Of a stretch of 64,000 nucleotides of DNA, positions 28,101-40,100 are shown one piece after another. The notes beneath the pieces were generated by a model. That model saw nothing but the letters and a program-made list of their open reading frames with translations, was not told where the DNA came from and searched no databases. Position numbers and translations under genes: made by a program. Source of the DNA: Nocardia sp. NRRL S-836 (GTDB lineage Bacteria > Actinomycetota > Actinomycetes > Mycobacteriales > Pseudonocardiaceae); the NCBI RefSeq assembly GCF_001279525.1, contig NZ_LGDY01000117.1, positions 1 to 64,000 of the forward strand, given 5' to 3'. The first letter of the stretch is position 1; each line of letters opens with the position of its first letter.

Positions 28101-31100
28101 ACACGATCAAGGTGCACCTGCGGTCCGGCAGCGGCGTCGAGCCGGGTGCGGCCGAGCAGGTGGCGCGCAACGCAACCGCTGGTGTGAGCTCGTTGCTCAA
28201 CAGGGGTTTCCGGTTGCCCAGCGGGGACCAGTTCCACGTGAGCCTGGAGTTCACCACCGATCCCGCGGAGGCGCACACCAGCGTCGAGGTCGCCGCGGGG
28301 GCCACCGACCAGCTGCACTGGAACCCGGCCGCCAGCCCCGAGGAGCTGGCGCACGAGGTGCTGCACTACCTCGGTGCTCCCGACGAGCACCAGGACTCGC
28401 TGCGCGTGTTCCAGCGGCACGCGACCAGCTCCGGCGTGCACCTCGACGACGGCGGCATGATGGGTGACGACCTGCACGGCTCCGAGCCGGGACTGCGGCC
28501 GCGTCACCTGTGGCTGGTCGAACGCACCGCCCACAGCCAGGTCATGGTGCCGGACACCAGGCTCGAACCGCCCGGCCCGGCCACCGTGCCGCCCCCGCCC
28601 GGCTGGACCCCGTCGGCGAGCACCGCACCGGACACCCAGCCCGCGCAGCCGTGGTCCGACGGGGAGGTCGAGGGCGCTGCCCGCCCGACGCCGGCCTCGA
28701 CCATGCCCGGTGTCTTCCCCACCGGTGAGAGCGTCCACGCAGGCCTCCGCCCACCGCAGGCCCACAGGCCCAACCTCGACGGCGTCGGCCTGGTCGAGTC
28801 GGTGCTGCGAAGCGCGGCTTTCCAGCGCACGCCGGTCCCGCACGCGGCACCGGTCGTCGGTTCCGACGCGGTGAAGTCCACTGTGGACAGGATTCTGGCC
28901 GACGTTCGGCAGAACCCGCAGAACCACGACCACGCCGGTCTGAACCCGAACGCCCTGTCCGCCTGGGTGGCGAGCAGGGTGGACGCCGACACGCTCGCGA
29001 AGTTCCACCTGGACCTGGAGCCGGACCCCGGCGCTCCCAGCACCGACGCCAAGGTCCGGCAGTGGCGGGACAACCTCGCCAACGACCTCGCGAACGGCTC
29101 GTCGAGGCGCTGGGACGTCGTCAACGCGGGCCTGGACGCGAACGGCATGACAGCGGGCGACGTCGAGGTCCTCGACCACGTCACGCGGTCGGTGAAGGAG
29201 AACGGCGCGATGCCGACTTCGGCCGACCTCATCGCCAAGGGCGTCGAAACGCCGTCCTGGAACGACTCCCAGGTCGGCCGGCACCTGCCCGACACCGTCG
29301 CCCGCGCGTTGGACGTGCAGCTCGTCGTCGAGAACGACGGCGTGCAGATCTTCCACGGCAGCCCGTTCTCACCGCGGGTGCGGATCAGCTCTCACAACGG
29401 CACGTTCAGCGCGCTCGGTGGCACGACGCCGCAGGAGGTCAGGACCGGCTTCGATGCCTGGCTCAGCGCCAGGTCCGCCGAGGAGGTCAACCAGGTCGTC
29501 GTCGACCTGGGCAGGGGCGGCCAGAACCCGGAACTGCTCGCCGTGGCGCAGAACATGCTGCTCGTCAAGCGGGCGACGGAGCACCCCGGCGGTCCCCAGG
29601 GTTACCTGAAGGACCTGCTGGACCAGCGGGTGAAGCTCGAGCAGCGGATCGAGGACACGAGGTCCAGGTCCACCTGGAAGCCCGAGGTGCTGCGGTTCAA
29701 GACGGACCGCGAGAACGAGGCCCGGATCGCGGAGGACGTCAAGCGCGACATCGATCTCCTCGGCAACATCGACAGCCAGATCGGCACCCTCCAGGCAGCC
29801 CCGGCCATCGGCCTGATCCACGCACTCGAGACCCGCGTCGGCGGTCCGACCGCGGACGGGCTCCCGACCCTCGGGCAGGACGCCCGCAGGCAGCTCGAGG
29901 AGCACGTGGCCGCGCAGATCGCGGCGGCGGGGAACGCCGGGTTCGACACCACCCGCATGGAGGACCTGCGGACGCGGCTGCTGAACGAGACCGACGCGCG
30001 CACCGCGATGGCCCAGATCAGCCGGAACGGTCTGGAGGGGCTGACCACCCAGGTGGGCAAAGCCGAACAGATCTTGCGGGACTACCGAGCGGGCAAGGAC
30101 GATCACACCGGTTTCAACGGCCTCATGAACCGCTTGTTCGGCAGCGGCGAGGACTACCGCGACTTCGACTTCACCGGGCAGATCGCCGACGCCGAGGCGT
30201 TGGTGAAGCAGTCGAGGCTCCACCTGGAGATCGCGAACGACCCCGCCTACCGCAACCGCGTCGAGAAAGCACTGAACGTGCACGCCATCCAGCAGCGGCT
30301 GGACGGGCTCCTGCAGCGCGGCGAGGCGGCCAAAGCCCGGAACGAGGAGCGCGAAGCGGCGGCTCGGGCCCAGGCGCGGCAGGAGCAGGACGCTCGTGAC
30401 GCCCAGCTGCGGCGCGAGGTCCAGGAGCACACGGCGTTCAAGGCGTCGCTGTTCGGCAAGTCCGACGCCGAGCTGCGCGACCTCGCCGAGCAGTACCACG
30501 ACGACGGGGACCGCTCGTTCGAGATCGAGCAGATGCTGCGCAACCAGGAGATCGCCCGGAAGGAAGGCGGCGTCGGCCGGCACCTCCAGGACCTCCAGGG
30601 CGACATCCAGAGGATCCAGAGCCAGATCAACGACCTGAAGCACATCAGCGACGCACTGCCGGACGCGTTCAAGACCGAGCTGATGCGCACCGAGCAGGCG
30701 CAGCGCCGGCGGGAGCAGGAAAACCTCCGGACGGAGGGGATGCGGCTCACCACCGAGCTGCGGAGCCTGCAGCACGACCGGAACGACGCGCTCACCGCGT
30801 ACGCGCTGAACCTGCCGTCCGACCCGGACGCGCCGGGCTGGCGGCAGGTGTCGCCACAGGACGTCGAGAACCTCGAACGCCACGTCGCCGACCTGGTCGA
30901 CAACGCGCGTGCGGCCGGTCAGCCGACCCCGGAGCTGGAGGCCCTGTACGAGAGGATCCAACGGATCCGGCTGCTCGACACGGGCGAGGTCCAGCCGCAT
31001 CGGCCCGACGACGCCGCCGCGCCGGCCCTCTCCGAGGCGGACGGCGAGGCGGCCGGCGAGGTTCAGCCGGAGCAGTCCCAGCCCGACGCCCAGGCGGCCG

Positions 31101-34100
31101 GCCGGCAGGACCCGCAGGCCGCGGTGCCCGAACGGCCACGTGGCCCGTTCATGCAGGATCCGGCGTCCCGTCCCGCCGTGCCGGACGTGGACCTCGTCGT
31201 CCCCGGTGGCTTCGGTCCCCTCAAGGAGGGCACGCCGCCGCAGGCGTTCGCGGCATCGCTCTACGGCCTCGACATCGCGACGCTGCGGGAGATGCGGCAG
31301 GACCCGTCCTACGGCGGCAACCGGGAGCGCGTGGCCGCGATCCAGCACGCGCTCGACATCTCCCGCCACGCCATCGGCGGTCCTCAGGCCTACGACGCCC
31401 TGCTGCGGTCGGCCCGGCAGGGGCTCGCCGACGCCGAAGCCGCCAACGGCCGCTGGGAAGCCTCGAACCTGGTGTCCGACGCGCTCAAGACGGCGTCGAT
31501 GCTGCACGAGCAGGAGGTCCGCCGCGAGCAGGCCCGGCGCGACATCCAGTGGCACCGGAAGCGGGTCGAGCAGCTCACGAACGACCGCGAGGCCTCGCTG
31601 ACCGCGTACGCGTTGCAGCAGCCCGCGGACCCGGACTCCTACGGCTGGAGGCAGTTCGGCGACGCCGACATCACGGCCGTGCGGAACCACCTCGACCAGC
31701 AGATCCGGCACGCGCGGGCGGGCGGGCACGACATCGCGCACCTCGAGGCGCTGCGGAACTTCACGCGGGAGGTCCAGGAAGCGCGGCAGCGCACCGGCGT
31801 GGACACCCGCACCGTGGGACCGGACGCCGCCACGGACGTGCGGACGCGCCCGGCACCGCCGGCACCCGGAACGCCGCGCGGCGGGTCCGAGACGCGACCC
31901 ACCCCGGTCGTCGACGGCCCCGACCTCGGAAAGCCGTTCGGGCACGGCCTGTTCGAGGCGCTGGAGCAGGGCGTCACCCTCGCGCCCCGGCCGCCGCACC
32001 TGCGTGACGGGGAGTGGACCTCGCCCGCGCCCGCCGACGGACTGCCGCTCACCCGTGAGCAGATCAGCGACGAGCTCGGGATCCCGGTGGAGAACCAGCG
32101 CCGGCTCCAGTGGCTGGCGGACTGGCTGAACGTGGTGCTGGACGTGCGGCCCACGAACCCGGACTCGGTGCGGTGGCTCGAGAACGGGGCCGTGCCGAAG
32201 CCGAAGGACATCAAGGCGAAGTCCATCAGCGCCGTCGACGTGCACCTCGGCGCCGCGCGGGACGACATCGGCCTGGTGGGCTTCTTCGACCCGACGCTCC
32301 CGGCCGACCTCGCCGAGCTGTCCGAGTCGGACCAGCGCAAGGTGACCGCGAGGTTCCACAACAGGCGCGAGGAGTTCACCGTCCTCGCGGACGAGATGGC
32401 GGAGCTGGAGCGCCAGGGCCGCTACCAGGTGCGTGGCGGAGTCGTGCGGGCCTGGTCCGACGGCGAGTTCAAGCCGGTGACCGGCGACCACGACATCTTC
32501 CACATCAGGCACATCGACGACGGCGAGCCGTTGGACGAGGCCGACTACAACGCCGTCCTGGACATGCTCCTCAGGCGCGGGACGGGTGTTCAGCACGGAG
32601 CACACCTGTACTGGACGCCGGAGGGCGCGTTCCAGCACAAGATCTTCACGGACATCGTGCGCCGGCACCAGGCGGACGCCGAGGACGCCGAGCCGCTGGT
32701 CCGGTTCGACCCCGGCCAGCCTCCGCGCCTCGTGTACGCGGACCCGTTGCCGGACAACGCTCCTGCCGCGGTGCCCACCGAACCTGCCGGCGAGCGGCTC
32801 GGTTCGGCGCAGGACCTGGTCGCCGGAGCGGAAGCAGACCTGCGGAACGGGGGCGGCGACGACCCGCAGCGGCTGGGCGACGAGCTTGCCGGGCGGCGCA
32901 CGCGGTCCGCGTCGGGGCGGCCCCGGTTGTTCGGCGGTGCCGAGCAGGACATGGTGTCGGTGCTGGACCTTCCGCCGTTCCTCGCGCAGGGCACGGCTCT
33001 CGGCTCGGCGCGGGTGACCCGGGTCGGAGGAACCGCCGCCGTGCGAGGGGAGCTGGGCAGGCTGCTGCCGGGCGCCGGCGCTGACCGGCTCGACGCGATC
33101 GAGCGGGCGCTGCGCGACGACGTCGAGTCCGCCCTGAGCGGGCAGCACTTCGCCGTGCTCGACGGGCAGCGGTGGCGTGACGTCGAGGTCCGGGCTCAGG
33201 TGCGCGGCGGCAAGATCACCACTCAGCCGGGCACCGCCGGGGCTTCGCATTCGGCCGAACTGGACGTCGAGTTCACCGTTCGCCTGGACGGCGACCTCAC
33301 GGACCACCCCGTCGACGGGCGGATCCTCGCTGAGGTGCCCGCGGACCTGATCGGCCTCACCCCGCCGGCGTCGGCCGGCGGCACGCCCGACCCCGATGCC
33401 GCAAGCGTGCTCCAGCACCCGGAGGCGGTCGCCGGTGCCAGCGCGCACCTCCGGACGGCCGCGGCACCGCGCTTCCCGGCCGAGGCGGACGCGGCCGCTC
33501 CGCCTCGCCGCGATTCGCCGTTGCGGTTCCCCGACCTCCTCGGCGCCTACCACCGGGACACGGCGGGACTGGACCGGCTTCGCCTGTCCGACGCCGAGTT
33601 CCGCACCGCGGTCGCCGAGTTCTCGCACCTGGTCGGAGCGGGTGACCTCGTGCCGCGGACCCCGGAGCTGGGTGACGCGCGCGCACTGCTGGACGCCGCT
33701 CTCGCCGAGACGAGCGACCGCGAGCTGAGCAGGCAGGTGCGGGCGTTCGCGAACGACGCCCTGCTGCTCTCCTCGCTCGTCCCGGTCCGGAACGGCGCGG
33801 AGCTTCGGCTGCTGACTACGGATCGGCTGCGCGACGCGCTGACCGGGGTCGCGGGAGTCCTGCACAGGGGCGGGAACCCGTTCACCGACGAGGCGTCGCC
33901 GTGGATGGGCGTCGGCCACCGGCGCACCGACCCGTTGCCCGTCCGGCTGGTCGAGCTCGGCCTGCTGGACGTTCCACCCGCCGTGCGTGTGGCGGTGCGG
34001 CAGGACCCGGTGTTCCAGGACCTGCTGGCGAAGCCGGACGTGCTGGCCGACGTCCTGTTCGCCGTGCCCGCCACCACCGAGGACGCGGTCGAGCAGGCGT

Positions 34101-37100
34101 TCGTCACGGCCGTGGAGGCGAGGACCGGGGCGTCACCCGCGTCGATCCTGTCCCGGCTGGCCCACGGCACGACCGACGAGCTGGCCGCTGAGCTGAAGAA
34201 CGCCGACACCGGGTGGCGGCAGGAGCACGACGTCGATCCGGACGCGGCACGTGACCTGGCGGCTCGCTGGACGCGGGCGATGCGCGACCACACGGGTTCG
34301 GACGGCGCCCAGCAGGCGGCACTGCTGCTGCTCAACGCTCCCGCGCCGACCGATCCCGAGGTGCTCCGGCAGGTCGGCGGGACGCCGCGGCCGACCGCCC
34401 GGCCGGCCGGCGACTGGGCGCCGGACAGCGCCCGGCGCGAGTGGTGGCGCGCCGCCGACCCGGCTGTCGCACCCGATCACCGGATCGCGAACCCGGTGTC
34501 GTTGCGGGACATCGGCGAGGAGCACCGCACCGGTCCGGCGACCGTCGTCAGCTCCGAGGACAGCGGCTTCACCCGCGCACGACGTCCGTGGCGCGGCACG
34601 ATCGGCTACGACCTGCGGCCGATCGAGGTCACTCGCGAAGACGGCTCGACCGTGCCCGTGCGGCTGCACACCGTGCGGCTCCAGCTGGAGCACGCCGGCC
34701 GCGCGCAGCCGGACCTCACCGAGTACGGGAACCGCGTGCGGGCGGCGGCGGACCGGTACTTCAACCAGGGCTACCGCCTGCCCACCGGTGAGCAGCTGCT
34801 GGTGGACGTCGAGCTCACCGACCGCCCGGACGCGCACGGCACCGTCCACGTCACCGACCCCGGCACGCTCGTCGACCAGACCCGCTGGCCGGCGGACGCG
34901 ACGGACGTCCAGCTCGCCCACGAGCTGGGGCACTTCCTCGGGTTGTACGACGAGTACTTCGTCCGGGGCGACGAGGCACCGGTCTTCCAGCACCGCGACG
35001 GCGCGGGCCGCGTCGCCACCGGTGCCGGTCTGATGACCGCGACGGCGAGCAGCTCCGCGGACGTCGTGCTGGAGCCGCGCAACCTGCAGCTGCTGCGGGA
35101 CCGCGCGGACGCCCTGGTCGGTGCGGATCCGCGGCCGGCACCGCGGCCCGCGCGGGCCGACCGGCCGGGCCCCGGCTTCCTCGCCACCGACCAGGACGTG
35201 CGGGACTTCCGCGCTGACCCGGAGATGGCGTTCTACCTGGACCAGGCCGCCACCATCAGGTCGGAACACCCGCACCTGGCGTCGACCGGCGAGGCGGAGC
35301 TGGCCGCCGTGTACGCCTACACGCACTCGTACTCCGGCAAGATCGAGGAGCACCTGCGCAACGGTGCCCACCCCGACCTGGCTCCGCTGACCCGCCTCCT
35401 GTCGTCCGCGATCACCCGCATCCCGACCCGCTACACCGGCACGGTGACGCGAACCATGAACGCGGTGCCGGAAGGCACGTTCGTGGTGGGCGAGCGCTAC
35501 ACCGACCACGGCATCTTCCGCGGCAGCCAGGGCGGCCCGACCATCGGCGAGCCGAGGCCGGTGATCGTCACCGCGCTGGTGCACGACGGCGCGGTGATCA
35601 TGTCGGCGTCCAGGTTCGGGAGCGAGCGCGAGGTGGTCCTCCCACCGCTCACCGAGTTCGACGTGATCGACGTCCGGGAGGACGGCGGCAAGAAGCGGGT
35701 GACGCTGCGCCAGGCCGAGCCGACGCCCACGCGGATCACGCCACCGTTCACCCAGCCCATCGGACAGCTGACCACCAGGACCGACTTCGGCGACCGGATG
35801 GACGACGAGGCGGCGTTGCGGCACCTGGTCGCGGACGCGGCCGAGAAGCCGTCCGCCCTGTCCACGGGGGACACCCGCGCGTTCCCGGTGGCGCGCGAAC
35901 GGGTGGTGCGGCAGCTCGGCTTCCAGAAACCGGTCGAGCACCCGGAGCATCCCGGCGAGCCCGCCGTGGTGGAGTTCGTGGCGTGGCGGTCGGCCGCGCA
36001 GCTCGACGCCTACGTGCGCGAGCAGCTCGTCACCGAGCACGCCGGGCTGCTCGGCGGCAGCGGTGAGGGCAACGTCAGCTTCGTCGTCACCACGGGCAAG
36101 GCACGGCTGGTCGACCGTCCGGGCACCGGCAGCGTGCCGATGCTGCCTCCGGGCACCACCCTCCGGGTGACCTCGGTCGACCGGGCGGACGACTGGACCG
36201 GCCGGACCACCGTCCACCTCACCGACGCGCGCGATGCCGACGTCGCGACCGCGGCACTGGACGCGCCGCGACCGCCGCGCATGCCCTCGGAGGACACCGA
36301 GCAGGCCGGCGCGGTCGCCGAAGCCGGCGAACAGCCGATGACCGCGGAGGAACCGCACGGGTCCACTGTGGAGACATCGGCGGCCCTGTCCGTGTTCGAC
36401 GTGCTCGTGCCGACGACCGCGGCCCCCGCGGCGGAGGGTGCGCTCGCGCAGGAGATCAGCGATCTGGCGACCTCGGTGCTCGACAACGCGGAGCACTTCG
36501 GCAAGCAGACCGGTGTGTGGCTGGTCGATCCGGCGGTGGACGCGCTCACGCTGGAGCGCCAGCGCAGCGCGGTGCTGGGCCTGGTGGCGGACCGGCGGTT
36601 CTTCACCGTGGTCGCGCACGCGGGTCAGGACGGCGAGCCGCGGTTCGCCGGCCGGCCGATCACCGCCCAGGTGATGAGTGCCCTGCTGGTCCGGTTGCAC
36701 GACCGGGGTGTGTGGTCGCCGGGCAAGCCGTTGCGGTTCGTGTCGTGCGGGCTCGGCTCGACGAACGCGTTCAGCTACGTGCCGGCCGTGCTGCGTGCGG
36801 TTCACGTGGCGCGGGGCGTGCGGGCCGAGGCGTATGCGGCGAGCACGTCGGTGTGGTCTGTGCCGGACCGGCGGAACCCGGCCGGACCGGCCGCGCTGGT
36901 GGTGGCCGGTCAGGTCGGGTTCCTGGCCAGCGGTGCGCCGGCGATCACCGGTGACGGGAGCTGGCTGCACTTCCGGATCGACGCCGCGGGGGAGGTCGCC
37001 GCGCCGACGCGGCACAGCGCTCACCTGCGGTCCGGTTCCGGGACCCCGGTCTTCACCGAGCTGTCCGGGATCGGCGTTCTGCTGCCGCGGAGTGCGGGTC

Positions 37101-40100
37101 TGATCAAGGAGTCCGACCCGGACGCGGTGCCGTTCGGGCCGCACCCGGTGCGGCCCGGCGGAGAGGTCGTGGCGTCGACGCAGGTGCGGTTCTCCTCGGG
37201 TGCGACGGTCACCGAGCTGACGACGGTCCTCGCCCCACTCGTGGCCAGGGCTGTCGAGCTGCACGGCAACGGCCGGGACGTGGACGTGCGCGTCGAGGGC
37301 AGGCTCGGCAACAACCCGGTGCACTCGCGGGCGCTTCAGCAGGGCAGGGCGCGGGTGCAGGCGGTTGTGGACCACCTCCGGGCCGAGCTGGACGTCCGCC
37401 GTGGGGAAACCGTGGACGTCGGCGGGCCGGAGCCGGCAGGTCCCGGCCGTCGCGTGCTGGAACGTCCGGGCACGCGGGAGTTCCGGACTCGTCGCACGGT
37501 GGACGTGTCGGTGGTGGACCACGGCGAGCTGGTCGATGGCACGGGTTCGATCTCGATCTCGGGGTCGGTCGCCGAGGACACGTCCAGCCTGGAGGCCGAG
37601 GCCGCTTCGTCGGTGGACGGGGCCGCCTCGTCGGTGGACGACGTCACCGAGCTGGCCGTCCTGGTGCTCGACGGGACCGAACCGATCGGGGACGGCGACG
37701 GTGTCTGGTTGGTCGACCCGGCCGAGGACCAGGACGCCACGGCACGTCAGCGTGCCGCGGTGCGCGATCTCGCGGCGGACAGGCGGTTCTTCACGGTGGC
37801 GGTCAACGCCACGGTCAACGGTGAGCTCCAGTTCGCCGGCCGGCAGATCACCCCCGAGGTGATGACCGCTGTGCTGGTCCAGTTGCACAAGTGGGGTGAG
37901 TGGTCGCCGGGCAGGCCGTTGCGGTTCGCGTCGAGCGGGCTCGGCACCGGGCACTCCGCCGGGTACGTGCCCGCCGTGTTGCGCGGGCTGCACGCGGAGC
38001 TGGGTGTCAGGGCCGAGGCCTACGCGGCCGACACCGCCGTCTGGTCCATGCCGGATCGGAGGAACCCGTCCGCGAAGGCCACCCTGGTGGTGGCCAAGCA
38101 GGTCGGTGTCAGGGGCAACGGCACACCCGCTGTGACCGATGACGGGCACTGGTTGCACTACGCGTTCGCCGCGGACAGTTCGGACGTCGCCGCGCCGACG
38201 TCGCACAGGGCTCATGTGACCGGCGCGACGGAGAGCCCGAGCTACACGGAGCTGATCGGGATCTCGGTCCTGAACAAGCCCAGCGCGAGGCTGATCAAGG
38301 AGTCCATTCCGGACGCGATCCCGTTCAGCGCGCCGCTGCGGCTGGAGGAGGCCGGCGACCACGTCGTCAACGGGCGGCCGGTGCGGGACGTCCGGCGAGG
38401 CAGCGTCGTGCCGCGGCAGGTCTTCAACGACCAGCAGCGCGCACAGCTCGGCAGGCAGGGCGTCAAGGTGATCGTGGTCAGCAACGACACCCCGGTCGGC
38501 AACGCGCTGGACGCGATCAGGACGAGCCTGCCCACCGAGGCGCCGCGGGAGCACGCGCGGATCGCGGGCGAGCTGGACGCCTTCAAGACCGGCGACCGCG
38601 TCGCCGTGGACCTCCACGCGATCGGGTCTGCAGCGGGCATCCAGATCCACGTCCTGCACCAGAACGGCTCGTGGACGTCGCACGGCCCGGTGACCGGGCG
38701 CCCGGTGCACATCGTGGCCAGCGAGGTCGACGGCGTGCCCCAGTACCTGGCCACCGAGGTGGACGTCCAGATCGGACGGGCGGGCATCCGCTATCCCGGC
38801 CCCACCACCCAGACGTGGGGCAATGACAAGCACTTGGCACACCGCGGTCTGTTCGAGGTCGAGACGATCGCGGGTGAGCACTTCGTGCGGCTGTACACCG
38901 CGGTGGCGAACCCGGCGGCAATCGGCTCGAAGCACAAGGACGTCCGCCAGGACGACAACGGCGATGTGACCCTCACCAGCGGCGACGCTCCGGAGTTCTG
39001 GGTGAACGCCGGGCGTCCGCTCCGCGCGATCCAGTGGGTGGCCAAGTACCAGCGCGAATGGGCGCACAACCCCGAGATGAAGCCGGTGCTGCGGTCCTAC
39101 CTGCTTCCTCTGGAGAACTACTACGCCCTGACGGACAACACGAAGATCGAGGGCGACCCGGTGGCGACCGCGGCGGGCGACCTGACGACGAACGTCGACC
39201 AGACCGCCGACGTCAACCAGTTCGGTGTCCGGGGCAGGGACTGGAAGTCGCTGCTGCGGGACGTCCGTCCGGGTTCGTTGGTGACCTACGCGTCGGACAG
39301 GAGCGCCGGGTACCCGTTGCAGGAGTGGGCCGGACGCCAGGAGCACCTGTCCGACCTGTACACGAGGCTTGGGATCCCGGTCGACTTCGACCCGGTCGCG
39401 CTGGGCCACCGCAACGACCCGTGGTTCGAGTGGTCGAAGGGGCAGAACGAGACCGAATGGCGGTTCAGCGGTTTCCGCAACAAACCGGAGGTGCTGCGCC
39501 AGCTGGCGATCGATCTCAGGAGCCACCTCGTCATGTGGACCCGCGACGACCCGAACCCCGAGAACAGGGCGGCCGCGCCGCTGGCCGATCCCGCGTTCGA
39601 CTCCATCCCGGGACAGGCGAGGACGGGCACCAGGAAGGAACTGACCGAGGCCCAGAAGGTGGCCGGGCTCAACAGGTTCATCAACACCTGCGGCCCGCCC
39701 TCGCAGAACCTCGACCAGATCAACCGCGTGGTGGAAGCCAGTGTCACGACGATCTTGGACCGGACGGTCGCGCCCGGCACCGTCATCCCGCTGGGCAAGG
39801 GCCAACCGATCAAGGTGATCAAGGACGCGATGAACGCGTCGCTGGACCGGGTCAAGAAGGACATCACGAACGCCATCAACCTGGCGGTCCGGTCTCCCGA
39901 GGCCAAGGGATCGCCGGAACCGGTGGACGAGGCCGGTCTCAAGTACCTCATCGCGAACGGCGGTCCCCGAGGTTCGTTCGCCGACGCGGTGCTCGCCGAC
40001 GTCATGGTCTCCGCCGCGATGTCGACGGCCGTGGACCCGCGGTTCGCGATGATCGCGAAGGCCGGTGGCGCCGGCGAGCCGGTACCGGGGCTCGAGCCCT

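Noticed and set aside
10859..36375. Recurring GTCCAC(A/T)GTGGAC-like palindrome (for example 10859, 20188, 22839, 28878, 36361)
   Set aside because: Copies lie inside coding regions and a terminator without fixed context. It may be a genome-wide composition or modification signature, but that cannot be judged from this window; a whole-genome over-representation count would decide.
38330..38780. Possible OTU-like protease modules in the giant effector (also near 28860-29450)
   Set aside because: There is only a weak resemblance around IQIHVLHQNG-type strands; the expected catalytic Cys and His were not found, so no call was made.
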